Shown here: in pieces, positions 16,607 through 25,574 of the stretch
Numbering within the stretch: position 1 is the first letter of the stretch
How the letters are laid out: every line of letters starts with the position of its first letter
Source of the DNA: Palleronia abyssalis
GTDB lineage: Bacteria; Pseudomonadota; Alphaproteobacteria; Rhodobacterales; Rhodobacteraceae
Length of the DNA stretch: 64,000 nucleotides
NCBI RefSeq assembly: GCF_900302445.1
Contig: NZ_ONZF01000002.1
Span: 62,001 to 126,000, forward strand
Direction: 5' to 3'
Translations under genes and position numbers: made by a program
Notes under the pieces: generated by a model
The model's database searches: none
Told to the model about the DNA's origin: nothing
Seen by the model: only the letters and a program-made list of their open reading frames with translations

Positions 16607-18931
16607 CTATGGCTCGTCCGGCGGCACGTCCTGCGAGGGCGTCGCCGCCCTGTCGTCTGCCCCGCGCCGGGCGGGGTCGGGATCGGGGTCGGGGGATTGC
16701 AGACCTTCGGCCCCGCTTTGCACACGGCCTTCGATCTGCGTGCGGCTCGAGACGTTGAAGGTCTGCGTGGAGCCATCCTTCGCCTCGCCCAGATAGACTG
16801 TCTGGTGGGGGAACGGGATTTCGATCCCCCGCTCATCGAAGATGCGCTTGCAGATCTCGATGAACTGACGGCCGATGCCCCATTGGGTGCCCGGTGCGCA
16901 TTTCACGCGGCTGCGCAGGATCACCGCGGAATCGGCCAGCTCCTGCACGCCGAACCACTCGAACTCGCCCACGATGTTAAGGTCGTTGCCCTCCAGCGTC
17001 TTCAGCTCGTCGAAGGCGTCCAGCATGGCGGTCTTCGCCTCTTCGATGTTCTCGCGATAGGCGATGCCCATATCGCAGAGGTAGTAGCCGAAATCCCGCA
17101 TGTAGTTCGACACCATATCCACGGACGAGAACGGGATGATGTGATAGACCCCCGACAGGTCGCGCAGACTGACAGACCGGATCGTCAGACGCTCGACCGT
17201 GCCGGTTGTGCCGCCCGCGGTGATGACGTCACCGACGTTGATCGCGTTCTCGAACTGGATGAACACGCCTGTGATGATGTCCTGCACCATCTTCTGCGCG
17301 CCGAAACCGATGGCCAGACCAAGCACACCGGCCGAGGCGAGAAGCGGGCCGATGTTCAGGCCGATCTCGGACATCACGAACATCAGCGTGATGATGATCA
17401 GCGCGATGGTCGCCGCGTTCCGGCCCAGCGTCAGCAGGGTCTTCTCGCGCGCGGTGGCGATCTGCCCGTATTCAGGGTTCAGACGATAGTCGACATACGA
17501 CGTCAGCGCGAGCCACAGCGCAAAGGCTACCACAAGGATCGCGAAGACGGAAAAGAACATGCCCGTCAGTTGCAGGCCGACCCGGCTGACCAGCCAACCG
17601 CGCAAGTCCACCACGTTGATCGCATCCAGCGCGAAGAGGACGACGAACACCACGATGATCAGACGCAGCACGAACAGCGCCCGGGGAATGAAGCGGTTCA
17701 GCCGCGTTTCCAGCAGGGGCAGGCGGTCGCGCACGTTGTCGGGCACGATGATCCCGCGGGTCATGATGCCGCCGAAGAAGGTCGACACGGCGATGCCCAG
17801 CAGGACGACCAGAACGACCTGCCCCGAGGTCATCAGCGTCTCGAACACGACGCTGGCGGGGCTGACCAGGACGATCACGAACATCGCGAACAGGTACGCC
17901 AGAACCGGCCAGTGCCAGTGCCGCGCGATCCACCCGATGGACCCGCGATGCGACGCGATCCCGCCTTCGCCGGTCATCCAGTTGGCCAGCCTGCGCCGGT
18001 TGCGCAGGACCAGCACGACCGAGATCCCCAGCACGATCAGCGCGATCAGGGCCGTCACGGCCGACCCCGCGACGTAAGACACCTGCGCGTTGACGATGGG
18101 CAGAACCAGTAATTGGCCGTAGCCGACAACGCCGACGATGAAGTTCACCCAACCGTTGATCTGACGCGCCGTCGTGTCCGCCATGGGAAGGGGGCGCAAA
18201 TCCGTCGAGGACGGGGACAGGATCATGCGCACACCGACCTTCACCGTCTCGACCAACAGGAACGCGTTCAGATAAAGCGTCTGCCGGATGCCGATCTGAC
18301 CGAAAATCCCCAGCACGGTCGTGGCGATCAGATAGCCAGCGGCCCAGGCGAAGACGACGATCAGGAAGTCGATGAACGCCGAGAACAGCCACAGCCCCAC
18401 CCTGCGGGCATAATTCGCGTTGGACGACGCCGCACCAAGCCGTCGATAGGTCCGCATCGCCAACTGTCGCAGCACGAGGAAGACCGCAAAGGTTCCGACG
18501 ATCAGCAGGATCAGTTCATCCACGGTATCGAGGATGATACTCATCGACACGCCGCTGAGACCTTCCAGCACATCCGGCGCCTCGGCCAATCGCGACCACA
18601 GGAATGACGCGCGATCGGCGATGCTCTCGGCCGTGTCCTGAGTGATCACCGCAATGCGCCGGCCGAAGGTCAGAACCTCGGAAGGGACGGACCCGTCGCC
18701 CGCAAGCGCCTCCACTGCCTGCTCCGGAGGAGTGTCCCCGTCCACGGCCTGCAGCCGGTCCAGAAGGTCTTGCCGCGCGGCGTCGTCGGAAAGGACATCG
18801 ATCAGAAGGTCGACGTCGCTGCGCTCAGGGGGATCGGTGATCGAAGCGGCGTCCTGTGCAAGCGACGATACCGTCGAAAGCCCCAGGCAAAGTACGATCA
18901 GGGCCGTGCGAATAAGCGCGGTGCGAAACAT
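16607..18931 (-). CDS. Large MscS-family mechanosensitive channel
   Basis: A 774-residue inner-membrane channel of the large, YbiO-like MscS class. An apparent signal sequence (MFRTALIRTALIVLCLGLS) is followed by a periplasmic domain of about 100 residues, then about ten hydrophobic segments. The pore helix and beta domain follow: LLASAGVLGLAIGFGAQKMV, then FENAINVGDVITAGGTTGTVERLTIRSVSLRD. The C-terminus is a cytoplasmic tail with a PDPDPDP repeat. It lies 31 bases after tspO on the same strand, so the two are probably co-transcribed, and it converges with crtC. Confidence 0.9.
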   Translation of the reverse strand: MFRTALIRTALIVLCLGLSTVSSLAQDAASITDPPERSDVDLLIDVLSDDAARQDLLDRLQAVDGDTPPEQAVEALAGDGSVPSEVLTFGRRIAVITQDTAESIADRASFLWSRLAEAPDVLEGLSGVSMSIILDTVDELILLIVGTFAVFLVLRQLAMRTYRRLGAASSNANYARRVGLWLFSAFIDFLIVVFAWAAGYLIATTVLGIFGQIGIRQTLYLNAFLLVETVKVGVRMILSPSSTDLRPLPMADTTARQINGWVNFIVGVVGYGQLLVLPIVNAQVSYVAGSAVTALIALIVLGISVVLVLRNRRRLANWMTGEGGIASHRGSIGWIARHWHWPVLAYLFAMFVIVLVSPASVVFETLMTSGQVVLVVLLGIAVSTFFGGIMTRGIIVPDNVRDRLPLLETRLNRFIPRALFVLRLIIVVFVVLFALDAINVVDLRGWLVSRVGLQLTGMFFSVFAILVVAFALWLALTSYVDYRLNPEYGQIATAREKTLLTLGRNAATIALIIITLMFVMSEIGLNIGPLLASAGVLGLAIGFGAQKMVQDIITGVFIQFENAINVGDVITAGGTTGTVERLTIRSVSLRDLSGVYHIIPFSSVDMVSNYMRDFGYYLCDMGIAYRENIEEAKTAMLDAFDELKTLEGNDLNIVGEFEWFGVQELADSAVILRSRVKCAPGTQWGIGRQFIEICKRIFDERGIEIPFPHQTVYLGEAKDGSTQTFNVSSRTQIEGRVQSGAEGLQSPDPDPDPARRGADDRAATPSQDVPPDEP

Positions 18932-18962
18932 TGAATGCTCTTGCGTGCGAAGATGGTGGGGA

Positions 18963-19430
18963 TCAGGTGGCGATGGGGCGGTTGCGGTTCAGCCGCCAGA
19001 CAGAAAAGTTCAGCGCGGCGGCGATGCTGACCCACACGAGATACGGCACGAACAAGGCGCCCGCGATCCAGTCGAGCTGCCAGAACTGCCACAGCGTTCC
19101 CGCCACGGCGAGCCACAGAACCGCGATGACCATCAGCCCCCCCTTCATGTTGCGTCGCCCGAAGAAGACGGGCGTCCACAGCGTGTTGAAGGCGACCTGA
19201 ACCGCAAAGAACGCCATCGCGTAACCGCTGTCGTCCAAAGGGGCCGCACGGGCAGCCGCCACGGCGATACAGATGTACAAAGTGGTCCAGACGACGGGAA
19301 ACGCCCAGTTCGGCGGCGTGAAGCCGGGTTTTTCCAGCTCATCGTACCAGCTTCCCGGTTCAAATATGGCACCGGTGGTCGCGGCACCGGCGCACGCCAC
19401 GAGAAAGATGAGAAACAGCATCCAATCCAT
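18963..19430 (-). CDS. tspO: TspO/MBR-family tryptophan-rich sensory protein
   Basis: A 155-residue, five-helix membrane protein related to the mitochondrial benzodiazepine receptor. WYDELEKPGFTPPNWAFPVVWTTLY is the family hallmark and ALNFSVWRLNR closes the last helix. In Rhodobacter sphaeroides TspO lies in the crt cluster and dampens photosynthesis gene expression under oxygen, probably through tetrapyrrole traffic. The position next to crtC here agrees with that role. The ATG at 19430 is preferred; a frame open to 19574 runs over the neighbouring divergent promoter. Confidence 0.93.
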   Translation of the reverse strand: MDWMLFLIFLVACAGAATTGAIFEPGSWYDELEKPGFTPPNWAFPVVWTTLYICIAVAAARAAPLDDSGYAMAFFAVQVAFNTLWTPVFFGRRNMKGGLMVIAVLWLAVAGTLWQFWQLDWIAGALFVPYLVWVSIAAALNFSVWRLNRNRPIAT

Positions 19431-19554
19431 GGCGCGCAGATAACACGGCGCAGCTTCCAGTCCAGTGCCGATGCGGCGGACCGGGCCGCATTCACGAAGT
19501 CTTTCGCACCGCCCTTCCCTATGGCGGCGCGCACCGCTAAGCCCTCGTTCCGTC

Positions 19555-20643
19555 ATGCAACGCTTTGAAGACATTTACGCCGCAGAGGTGGAGGCCGACC
19601 GGATCGAACCCGATCCGGCACAGGCCGGCGTCCTGTCGGAGTTCACCCGGCTGTCTGAAAAGCTTTCGGAAAAGCCGCCCCGCCGCGGTCTTTTCGCCCG
19701 GCGAACCCCCGTTGCTTCGGTGGGCCTGTACCTGTGGGGCGGCGTGGGGCGCGGCAAGTCCATGCTGATGGACCTGTTCCATGCCAATGTAGAGGTCGCG
19801 GGCGGGCAACGCCGCATCCATTTCCACGCGTTCATGCAAGAGGTGCACGCCGCCATGGGCGCCGCCCGCAAGCGCGGTGTCGACGATGCGATCAAACCGG
19901 TGGCGGACGACATCGCCGACGGATTGCGCCTTTTGTGCCTGGACGAGATGCAGATCGGCGACATCACGGATGCGATGATCGTCGGACGCCTGTTCGAACG
20001 CCTTTTCGAACGAGGGGTGACGATCGTCACAACATCGAACCGCCCGCCCGATGATCTGTACAAGGATGGGCTGAACCGGAACCTGTTCCTGCCCTTCATA
20101 GATCTGCTGAAAGAGCGGATGAAGGTCGTCCACCTCTCGTCCGAGCGGGACTGGCGGCAGGATCGGATCGCAGGTGCCGACCTTTATTTCACGCCGGCCG
20201 ACGCGTCCGCGACGCAGGCGATGGACAAGCTGTGGGCCAGCCTGACCGGCGACGCCACGCCCGAGCCGTTGCGGTTCACCGTCTCGGGCCGCGAGGTCGA
20301 GGTGCCCGACTATGCCAACGGCGTGGCCCGCGCGGGATTCTGGACGCTGTGCGGCAAACCCCTAGGGGCCGCGGACTATCTGGCATTGGCAGACCGGATC
20401 CGTGTCCTGATGCTTGAGAGCGTTCCGCGCCTAGGGGCGGAGAACTACAACGAGGCCAAGCGCTTCGTCACGCTGATCGACGCGCTTTACGAGGCCCGCG
20501 TGCGCCTTGTGATGTCCGCGGCGGACTGGCCCGAATCCCTGTATTCCGAAGGCACCGGCGCGTTCGAGTTCGAACGAACTGCATCGCGCCTGCGCGAGAT
20601 GCAGTCGGAAGACTGGGGCACCGACCCGGATGACCGCCCCTAG
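19555..20643 (+). CDS. zapE: AFG1-like ATPase / cell division protein ZapE
   Basis: A 362-residue AAA-type ATPase. The Walker A motif GGVGRGKSM is at about residues 62-70 and the Walker B region is LLCLDEMQIGD. IVTTSNRPPDDLYKDGLNR is the sensor segment shared by ZapE and mitochondrial AFG1. In Escherichia coli ZapE acts at the division ring; in mitochondria AFG1 helps clear proteins. It diverges from tspO across 124 bases and its stop overlaps the opposing gene as CTAG. Confidence 0.92.
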   Translation: MQRFEDIYAAEVEADRIEPDPAQAGVLSEFTRLSEKLSEKPPRRGLFARRTPVASVGLYLWGGVGRGKSMLMDLFHANVEVAGGQRRIHFHAFMQEVHAAMGAARKRGVDDAIKPVADDIADGLRLLCLDEMQIGDITDAMIVGRLFERLFERGVTIVTTSNRPPDDLYKDGLNRNLFLPFIDLLKERMKVVHLSSERDWRQDRIAGADLYFTPADASATQAMDKLWASLTGDATPEPLRFTVSGREVEVPDYANGVARAGFWTLCGKPLGAADYLALADRIRVLMLESVPRLGAENYNEAKRFVTLIDALYEARVRLVMSAADWPESLYSEGTGAFEFERTASRLREMQSEDWGTDPDDRP

Positions 20644-22049
20644 GCCCCCGGGGGATCGCCGCTGTCCCAGCTTGCCGGGATAGACAAGGGCGTCGACTGG
20701 CAAATCTGGCGTAAGGCGTCTTTCACACCTTCCTCCAACGTCGGATGATAGAACGGCACATCCAGCATGGCAGACGCCGTTTCGCCGCGCATGATCGCCA
20801 TCATGAAAAGATGCGCGAAATGTTCGGCCCCCGGCGCGAACAGCTCGGCGCCGATCAACCTGCCCTCGGGCGGCCGGGCATGGATCTTCACGAGCCCATC
20901 CGCCCGGTCCTCGACCTTCGCACGCCCCTGGTCGGTGTAGTAGGCGGTCCCGGTCGACCCGCCCTCGACCGGGGGTTCGCCCAATATGGCAAGCGGGGGG
21001 TCGGTGAACATCAACTGGAACGCCGGCAGTCGAGAGATCGGGCGGACGGCCGGGAAGGCGACCGCGTTGCGCCCGGCCGCGACCCCCTCGTTCGAGGCTT
21101 CGTGCAGCACGGGCATATCGGCATCCACATCGCCCGCCAGGAAGATCGGGGCATCGCCGCATTGCATCGTGCGACGGTCGAACGCCGGCAAACCGTGATC
21201 GTCCAGATCGAGCCCCGCCGCCTGAAGGTTCAGCCCATCCAGCTGTGGGGCGCGGCCCGTCGAGATCAGGACACGATCGAAGCGGGCCGCGCCTTCGCTG
21301 TCCCCCGACCAGGACAGTTGCACCTCGTCCCCTTCGACCTCGGCCTTCGTATCCACGCCCAGATGAAGCGTCATGTCCCGTGCCATCACATCCCGGACGG
21401 CGTTCTGAATCTCGGTGTCGCGCGCACCGCCCAGGGTTCTTTCGCGATCGAACAGGGTCACCTCGACGCCCAACCGCCCCATCGCCTGGGCAAGTTCCAG
21501 ACCGATCGCACCCCCTCCAATCACGGCTAGCCGGCGCGGCAGGTCCCGAAGTTCGAACACCGACCGGTTGGTCAGCGCGAGATCCCCCAAGTCTTGCATC
21601 GGTGGCGGGACGACCGGCGCCGACCCCGTCGCAATCACGATCGCCGTGGCGCGGACGGTATCGCCGTTGTCCAGCGAAAGCTCCGTGGACCCTTCGAACC
21701 GGGCACGCGCCTGGATGCAGGTGCCATCGGGAAGATTGTCGAAAACCTCTCGGGTCGCTTTTGCGAAATCGTCCCGCATCCGCCGCACGCGCTGCATCAC
21801 CGCGGGACCGTCCACCTTCACCGGTCCGGTTTCGATGCCGAAGGTCGCGGCCCCTTTCGCAGAATGGGCAGCGTGCGATGCGACGAGCAAAAGTTTCGAC
21901 GGCATACAGCCCACGTTGGCGCACATCGTTCCGGCGAAATAGGGGTCGATCAAAAGGGTTTTCGCCCCGTTCTGGCGGGCGCTGCGCTCCGCAGCGATCC
22001 CGGCCGTTCCCGCACCGATCACCGCAACATCACAAGTATGGTCTGTCAC
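20640..22049 (-). CDS. Dihydrolipoamide dehydrogenase-like flavoprotein
   Basis: A 469-residue FAD/NAD disulfide oxidoreductase. The redox-active pair is in GTMCANVGCMPSK (Cys43 and Cys48), where dihydrolipoamide dehydrogenases usually read CLNVGCIPSK. The NAD fold is LAVIGGGAIGLELAQAMG and the C-terminal catalytic HPTLEEG is present. It stands alone with no pyruvate or 2-oxoglutarate dehydrogenase genes nearby, so the true partner (lipoyl protein, glutathione-like thiol, metal) is unknown. It is close in layout to 'dihydrolipoyl dehydrogenase' paralogues common in this order. Confidence 0.85.
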   Translation of the reverse strand: MTDHTCDVAVIGAGTAGIAAERSARQNGAKTLLIDPYFAGTMCANVGCMPSKLLLVASHAAHSAKGAATFGIETGPVKVDGPAVMQRVRRMRDDFAKATREVFDNLPDGTCIQARARFEGSTELSLDNGDTVRATAIVIATGSAPVVPPPMQDLGDLALTNRSVFELRDLPRRLAVIGGGAIGLELAQAMGRLGVEVTLFDRERTLGGARDTEIQNAVRDVMARDMTLHLGVDTKAEVEGDEVQLSWSGDSEGAARFDRVLISTGRAPQLDGLNLQAAGLDLDDHGLPAFDRRTMQCGDAPIFLAGDVDADMPVLHEASNEGVAAGRNAVAFPAVRPISRLPAFQLMFTDPPLAILGEPPVEGGSTGTAYYTDQGRAKVEDRADGLVKIHARPPEGRLIGAELFAPGAEHFAHLFMMAIMRGETASAMLDVPFYHPTLEEGVKDALRQICQSTPLSIPASWDSGDPPGA

Positions 22050-22774
22050 TCTGGTCTTCCTTCACACCTGGTCGTGCGGGAAAATAGGGCGGTCGACGCC
22101 CCTGTCGGGGGCCGGCCCCATTTCGTCGCGGTGGAACAAATCACGCCCTCGGGCGTCGCGATCTTGTAAGAGTAGTACGTGTATCGAGGGCCCCGGTTGC
22201 CGCATCGCCTGCGGGCGCAAGGCCAGTTCCCGACCTTCGGGTTCGGCCGTCTCAGCGAGTCTTTTGCCGTTATTGGCAGGGTGAGCGGCAACCGGACCAT
22301 CCATCCCTTCGAAAGACTTCCATCGAAAGACGGATCGATATCCCGAGTGTGGCATCATCCCGGGCGCGCCAAGAAGCCTTATTTTTGGGCAGACTCCGGC
22401 CATAGCTTACCAAGTGGTCAATCTATGCCTTCCCAATGGGCAACTCCCGCCCTATCAGGGCCCGGAGAACCTGGAGTTCACTGTGATAGGCCGTTCATGT
22501 CTGTACCACGAACGAAGCGGATTCGGGTACGGAATCCGGTTTTGGGGAACCAAGGTCAAACATGTGAACCAACCCTTCGCCACCATGCCCAACGTGCCGA
22601 CCAGATATCTATTTGGTGCCACATCGGCCCAGAAGCCGCTCAAAGAACCTCTCATGAGCCCGCATTCACCTATTTTTTGAACCTGACACCCGGCGTTCAT
22701 GTCAGCGCCAAACTGCGACGAGATACGTCGCCCAAATTTTTCCGGCAGATGCCCGTCCAAGGAGACCGACCCCG
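22050..22774. other. 725-bp spacer before the EPS locus, no gene seen
   Basis: Several open frames cross this stretch (for example 22179-22820 and 22414-22680), but their codons lack the G/C third-position bias of every real gene here and none reads like a known protein. Base composition becomes mixed compared with the flanks. It is the long upstream region of the plus-strand EPS genes and the lpd-like gene, so promoters are expected, but I could not place a convincing -35/-10 pair. Confidence 0.6.
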
Positions 22775-23644
22775 ATGCTTTCGCCCAATGTCTGCGCCGT
22801 TTGCGATGAACAGAACTTGAAGAAAACGGCCACGCTGTCGAACGATTTCACCGTTTGGCAATGCCCCAAGTGCGAAACATGCGTCAGCCTTCCGGCGCCG
22901 ACCCAGGAAGCCCTGCGCAAGGCCTACCAGAATTTCAACGCGGGCGAGTTTTCGCGCAACAGCTTCGACACGCTGGCCAAACGGTCCGAGAAAATTCTGA
23001 AGGCCGATCTGGCCCACGCGGGGATCGACGATCCCAAGGGTTTGCGCCTTCTGGATTACGGGTCCGGAGGCGGGCACTTCCTGAAGGCGGCGAAAGCGCT
23101 GGGGATGACGGCGCTGGGCCTGGAAGTGGACGAGGAGGATGTCAACTTCGCGCGCGATCATGACCTTGAAGTGCGCCTTCTGGATATTCCCAACCCGACG
23201 GCAAGCCTGAAAGACGGCGAAAAGTTCGACGTGATCTTCATGAACCACGTGCTTGAGCATGTCGGAAACCCCTACGATCTGCTGAAAGGCCTCTCGGATT
23301 GGCTGGCCCCGGGCGGCCTGATGATCATCCGAACGCCCGACCAGGGATCGATCCCGTCGAAAATAAAGATCATGCTTCACCGCAGCGGCGGACGGGGCAA
23401 GGATTACGGCTTCGTACAGCCGCCGATCCACCTGCACGGATACTCCAAGCCGTCGATCCGCGCCCTGGCCAAACGCCTGAACATGACGGTCGTCCGGCTC
23501 GAAGCGGTCAGCCCCCTCGACCAGATGGAATTTCCGACCACCGACGCCTACTGGGTCGGGCTGGGTGCGCAGAAGGCGACCTATCAGGTCGGCAAGGCCC
23601 TCAATTCCGGCGGACATCTGGCGTACATCCTCCGGCGCGACTGA
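22775..23644 (+). CDS. Class I SAM-dependent methyltransferase with N-terminal zinc-ribbon
   Basis: 289 residues. An N-terminal four-cysteine ribbon (CAVC ... CPKCETC, residues 7-37) is followed by a Rossmann methyltransferase: LLDYGSGGGHFLKAAKALG is motif I and FDVIFMNHVLEHV the post-II region. Methyltransferases of this build occur in sugar biosynthesis and EPS clusters. The acceptor is unknown; methylation of a sugar or of a lipid-linked chain is an inference from the neighbours. First gene of the plus-strand EPS run. Confidence 0.8.
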   Translation: MLSPNVCAVCDEQNLKKTATLSNDFTVWQCPKCETCVSLPAPTQEALRKAYQNFNAGEFSRNSFDTLAKRSEKILKADLAHAGIDDPKGLRLLDYGSGGGHFLKAAKALGMTALGLEVDEEDVNFARDHDLEVRLLDIPNPTASLKDGEKFDVIFMNHVLEHVGNPYDLLKGLSDWLAPGGLMIIRTPDQGSIPSKIKIMLHRSGGRGKDYGFVQPPIHLHGYSKPSIRALAKRLNMTVVRLEAVSPLDQMEFPTTDAYWVGLGAQKATYQVGKALNSGGHLAYILRRD

Positions 23645-24023
23645 TCGACCAGCGCCGGTTAACCTGCTCAATCTGAACCATGCGAATGTTCACGCAATTC
23701 CGTACCACCCCGGGCCTGTCACACCCGGAGCGTCGCCCTTTGACCGGCGCGCCGGGAAGCTGGATCGGGACGGACGGTGCTGAAAAGGCTTGGCGGATGA
23801 CGGGTAAGCGGCCGGTGTCGCGTCCTCTTTCCGGGGGAACAGGTGACGGGGCGGCCAAATACAGTGTATGCTCAGGCGATCGACATGCCGGGCTTTTCGC
23901 GGGTGGATCCCAAGCTCACCCGTTCCAATATCGCCCAGCCTTGCAACAGCTATTCGCAGCGCCGGATCGACCGATCGACGCGTGGCGTGATTTCACTCCC
24001 GACCCGACCGACGGGGAAGCCTG
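23645..24023. other. 379-bp spacer, no convincing gene
   Basis: An open frame from 23680 to 24024 (114 codons) ends in a TGATG overlap with the next start, which is suggestive, but its composition and sequence look like non-coding DNA and I recognise nothing in it. Another frame from 23843 is no better. Probably a leader of the polymerase gene. GGGGAAG lies just before the ATG at 24024. Confidence 0.5.
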
Positions 24024-25574
24024 ATGTCAGACGCAGAACAACGCGACTACCGCCGGGACTTCCGGGCCATGCGCGCGCAGCTCAGTTCGCTCGCAATGGT
24101 CACCGGGATCTACGCGGTCCTGTTCCTGCTCTACTACGGCACCTGCGCCCAGCGTGGGTGCAACATGTTCATTTCCGTGGGCCTGAATTTCGCGCTGCAA
24201 TCCGTCCTGATCGGTGCGGTGGGCCTGACGGTCTACAGGATGATCCGGCGATATCCCGCCTCGATCTGGACGCCTATGGTGATGTTCCCGATCGGGTCGG
24301 CGCTGTTCTTCGGCTTCGGATCGATGTCCACCTTCCTGGGCAGTGATCAGACGCTTTCGTTCCTGATGGCCAACAATTACGCAATCACGGCCCCAGAACA
24401 GTTGCGCACCAACATCCTGACGTTCACGGGGATTACCGTCGCGCTTGCGTCCATGAATGTCGTACTTCGAATGAGGTTCGGCAGACCGAAGACCCAAGGG
24501 CCGCGAACCAAGTTTTCCCTTGGCACCACCGCTATAGGATTCCTGGTAATCGGGGCGATCCTGAAATACCTTCTCATCCTGCCCAACGATTTCGGCGTTA
24601 CCAACTTTACCATTCCCGGAACCCTGAAATCCCTGTCGCCCCTGATCGATCTGGGTTTTGCCATCGTCGCCTACCTGTCCGTGAAATCGGGCAAGAACTG
24701 GTCCGTTCTGTTCTGGCTTGCCTGGCCGCCCCACCTGCTTCTGACCGTGCTCGAGTTCTCGAAGATGACGGTGATGTTTGCCCTTCTTCTTCCGGCCGCG
24801 GGCGCCTTTCTTGCGCATCAGAACTGGAGGCGCCTGATGCTCTGGGTTCTGGTCAGCGCAATCGCCTTCGTCAGTCTGCAAGAGGTGAATACGGCCGGTC
24901 GCCTGACGATCAAACGCGGCACCGGTACGATCGGAGAGGCAGGCTTTGCCAATCGCTTCGATATCCTCGGGCGGGCCCTGACGGGTGAAATCACCGTTGC
25001 CGACACGGCAACGGCCACCGTCGCCGCCGCCCAGGTCTGGTGGCTTCGACTGAACTACGCGGGCGCACAGCTGAAGGCGATGGAGCTTTACGACAGGGGG
25101 CAGAAAGGCGAGTGGACGCTGTCTGTGGTCGAGGTTGTGGTGCCTCGTATCTTCTGGCCGTCGAAGCCCGTGGCGAACGCACAGGGGCGCGAATTCAACC
25201 GCCTCGTGTCGGGCAACGAAGAGGCAATGACCCAGGTCGGCGTGTCGGTCTATGGCGACGGCTACTGGCAGATGGGATGGTTTGGACTGTTCCTGTTTTC
25301 GGCGATCATGGGGGGAATCCTGGGCTTCGTTGCGCGGTTCACGTATGTCATGGCGGCCGAAAGGCGCCTGATCTTTCTGCCGGTGATCTTTCTGGGAATG
25401 CGCATGGCGCTTCTGGGGCCTTCGGGCGTGATCCAGAAAGCCTTCATCGGGGCATTGCCCATTCTTCTGGCCTATATGCTGCTCATCATCCTGATCGAAC
25501 AGGTCCTGAAAGATGCCGGCAAACGGAATACCCCGGGGTATGCACGCCAACGCAATCACGGGTATTCGACGTGA
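24024..25574 (+). CDS. Polytopic membrane protein, likely Wzy-type polysaccharide polymerase
   Basis: 516 residues with about 11 to 12 hydrophobic segments and a long polar loop near the C-terminal third (about residues 285-405, containing VVEVVVPRIFWPSKP and VSVYGDGYWQMGWFG). This matches the layout of Wzy-type O-antigen/EPS polymerases, including the typical 'P..FWP.KP' and 'G..Y...G..G' loop residues. Wzy enzymes join lipid-linked repeat units in the periplasm. Sequence identity in this family is low, so the call rests on topology and on the EPS setting. The stop overlaps the next start as GTGA. Confidence 0.72.
   Translation: MSDAEQRDYRRDFRAMRAQLSSLAMVTGIYAVLFLLYYGTCAQRGCNMFISVGLNFALQSVLIGAVGLTVYRMIRRYPASIWTPMVMFPIGSALFFGFGSMSTFLGSDQTLSFLMANNYAITAPEQLRTNILTFTGITVALASMNVVLRMRFGRPKTQGPRTKFSLGTTAIGFLVIGAILKYLLILPNDFGVTNFTIPGTLKSLSPLIDLGFAIVAYLSVKSGKNWSVLFWLAWPPHLLLTVLEFSKMTVMFALLLPAAGAFLAHQNWRRLMLWVLVSAIAFVSLQEVNTAGRLTIKRGTGTIGEAGFANRFDILGRALTGEITVADTATATVAAAQVWWLRLNYAGAQLKAMELYDRGQKGEWTLSVVEVVVPRIFWPSKPVANAQGREFNRLVSGNEEAMTQVGVSVYGDGYWQMGWFGLFLFSAIMGGILGFVARFTYVMAAERRLIFLPVIFLGMRMALLGPSGVIQKAFIGALPILLAYMLLIILIEQVLKDAGKRNTPGYARQRNHGYST

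Noticed and set aside
22179-22820. 213-codon plus-strand frame before the methyltransferase
   Set aside because: Codons show no third-position G/C bias and the product is proline- and arginine-rich nonsense; it also overlaps the methyltransferase start.
23680-24024. 114-codon frame ending in a TGATG overlap with the Wzy-like gene
   Set aside because: The overlap is suggestive, but the product resembles no protein, has a poor start context, and its composition is like the spacer.
25528-25541. 14-bp palindrome ATACCCCGGGGTAT in the end of the polymerase gene, like the core of the interspersed repeat
   Set aside because: Only the core is shared; the GCAAGAATGAAGG tail and the G/C-rich arm are missing, so it is probably chance within coding sequence.
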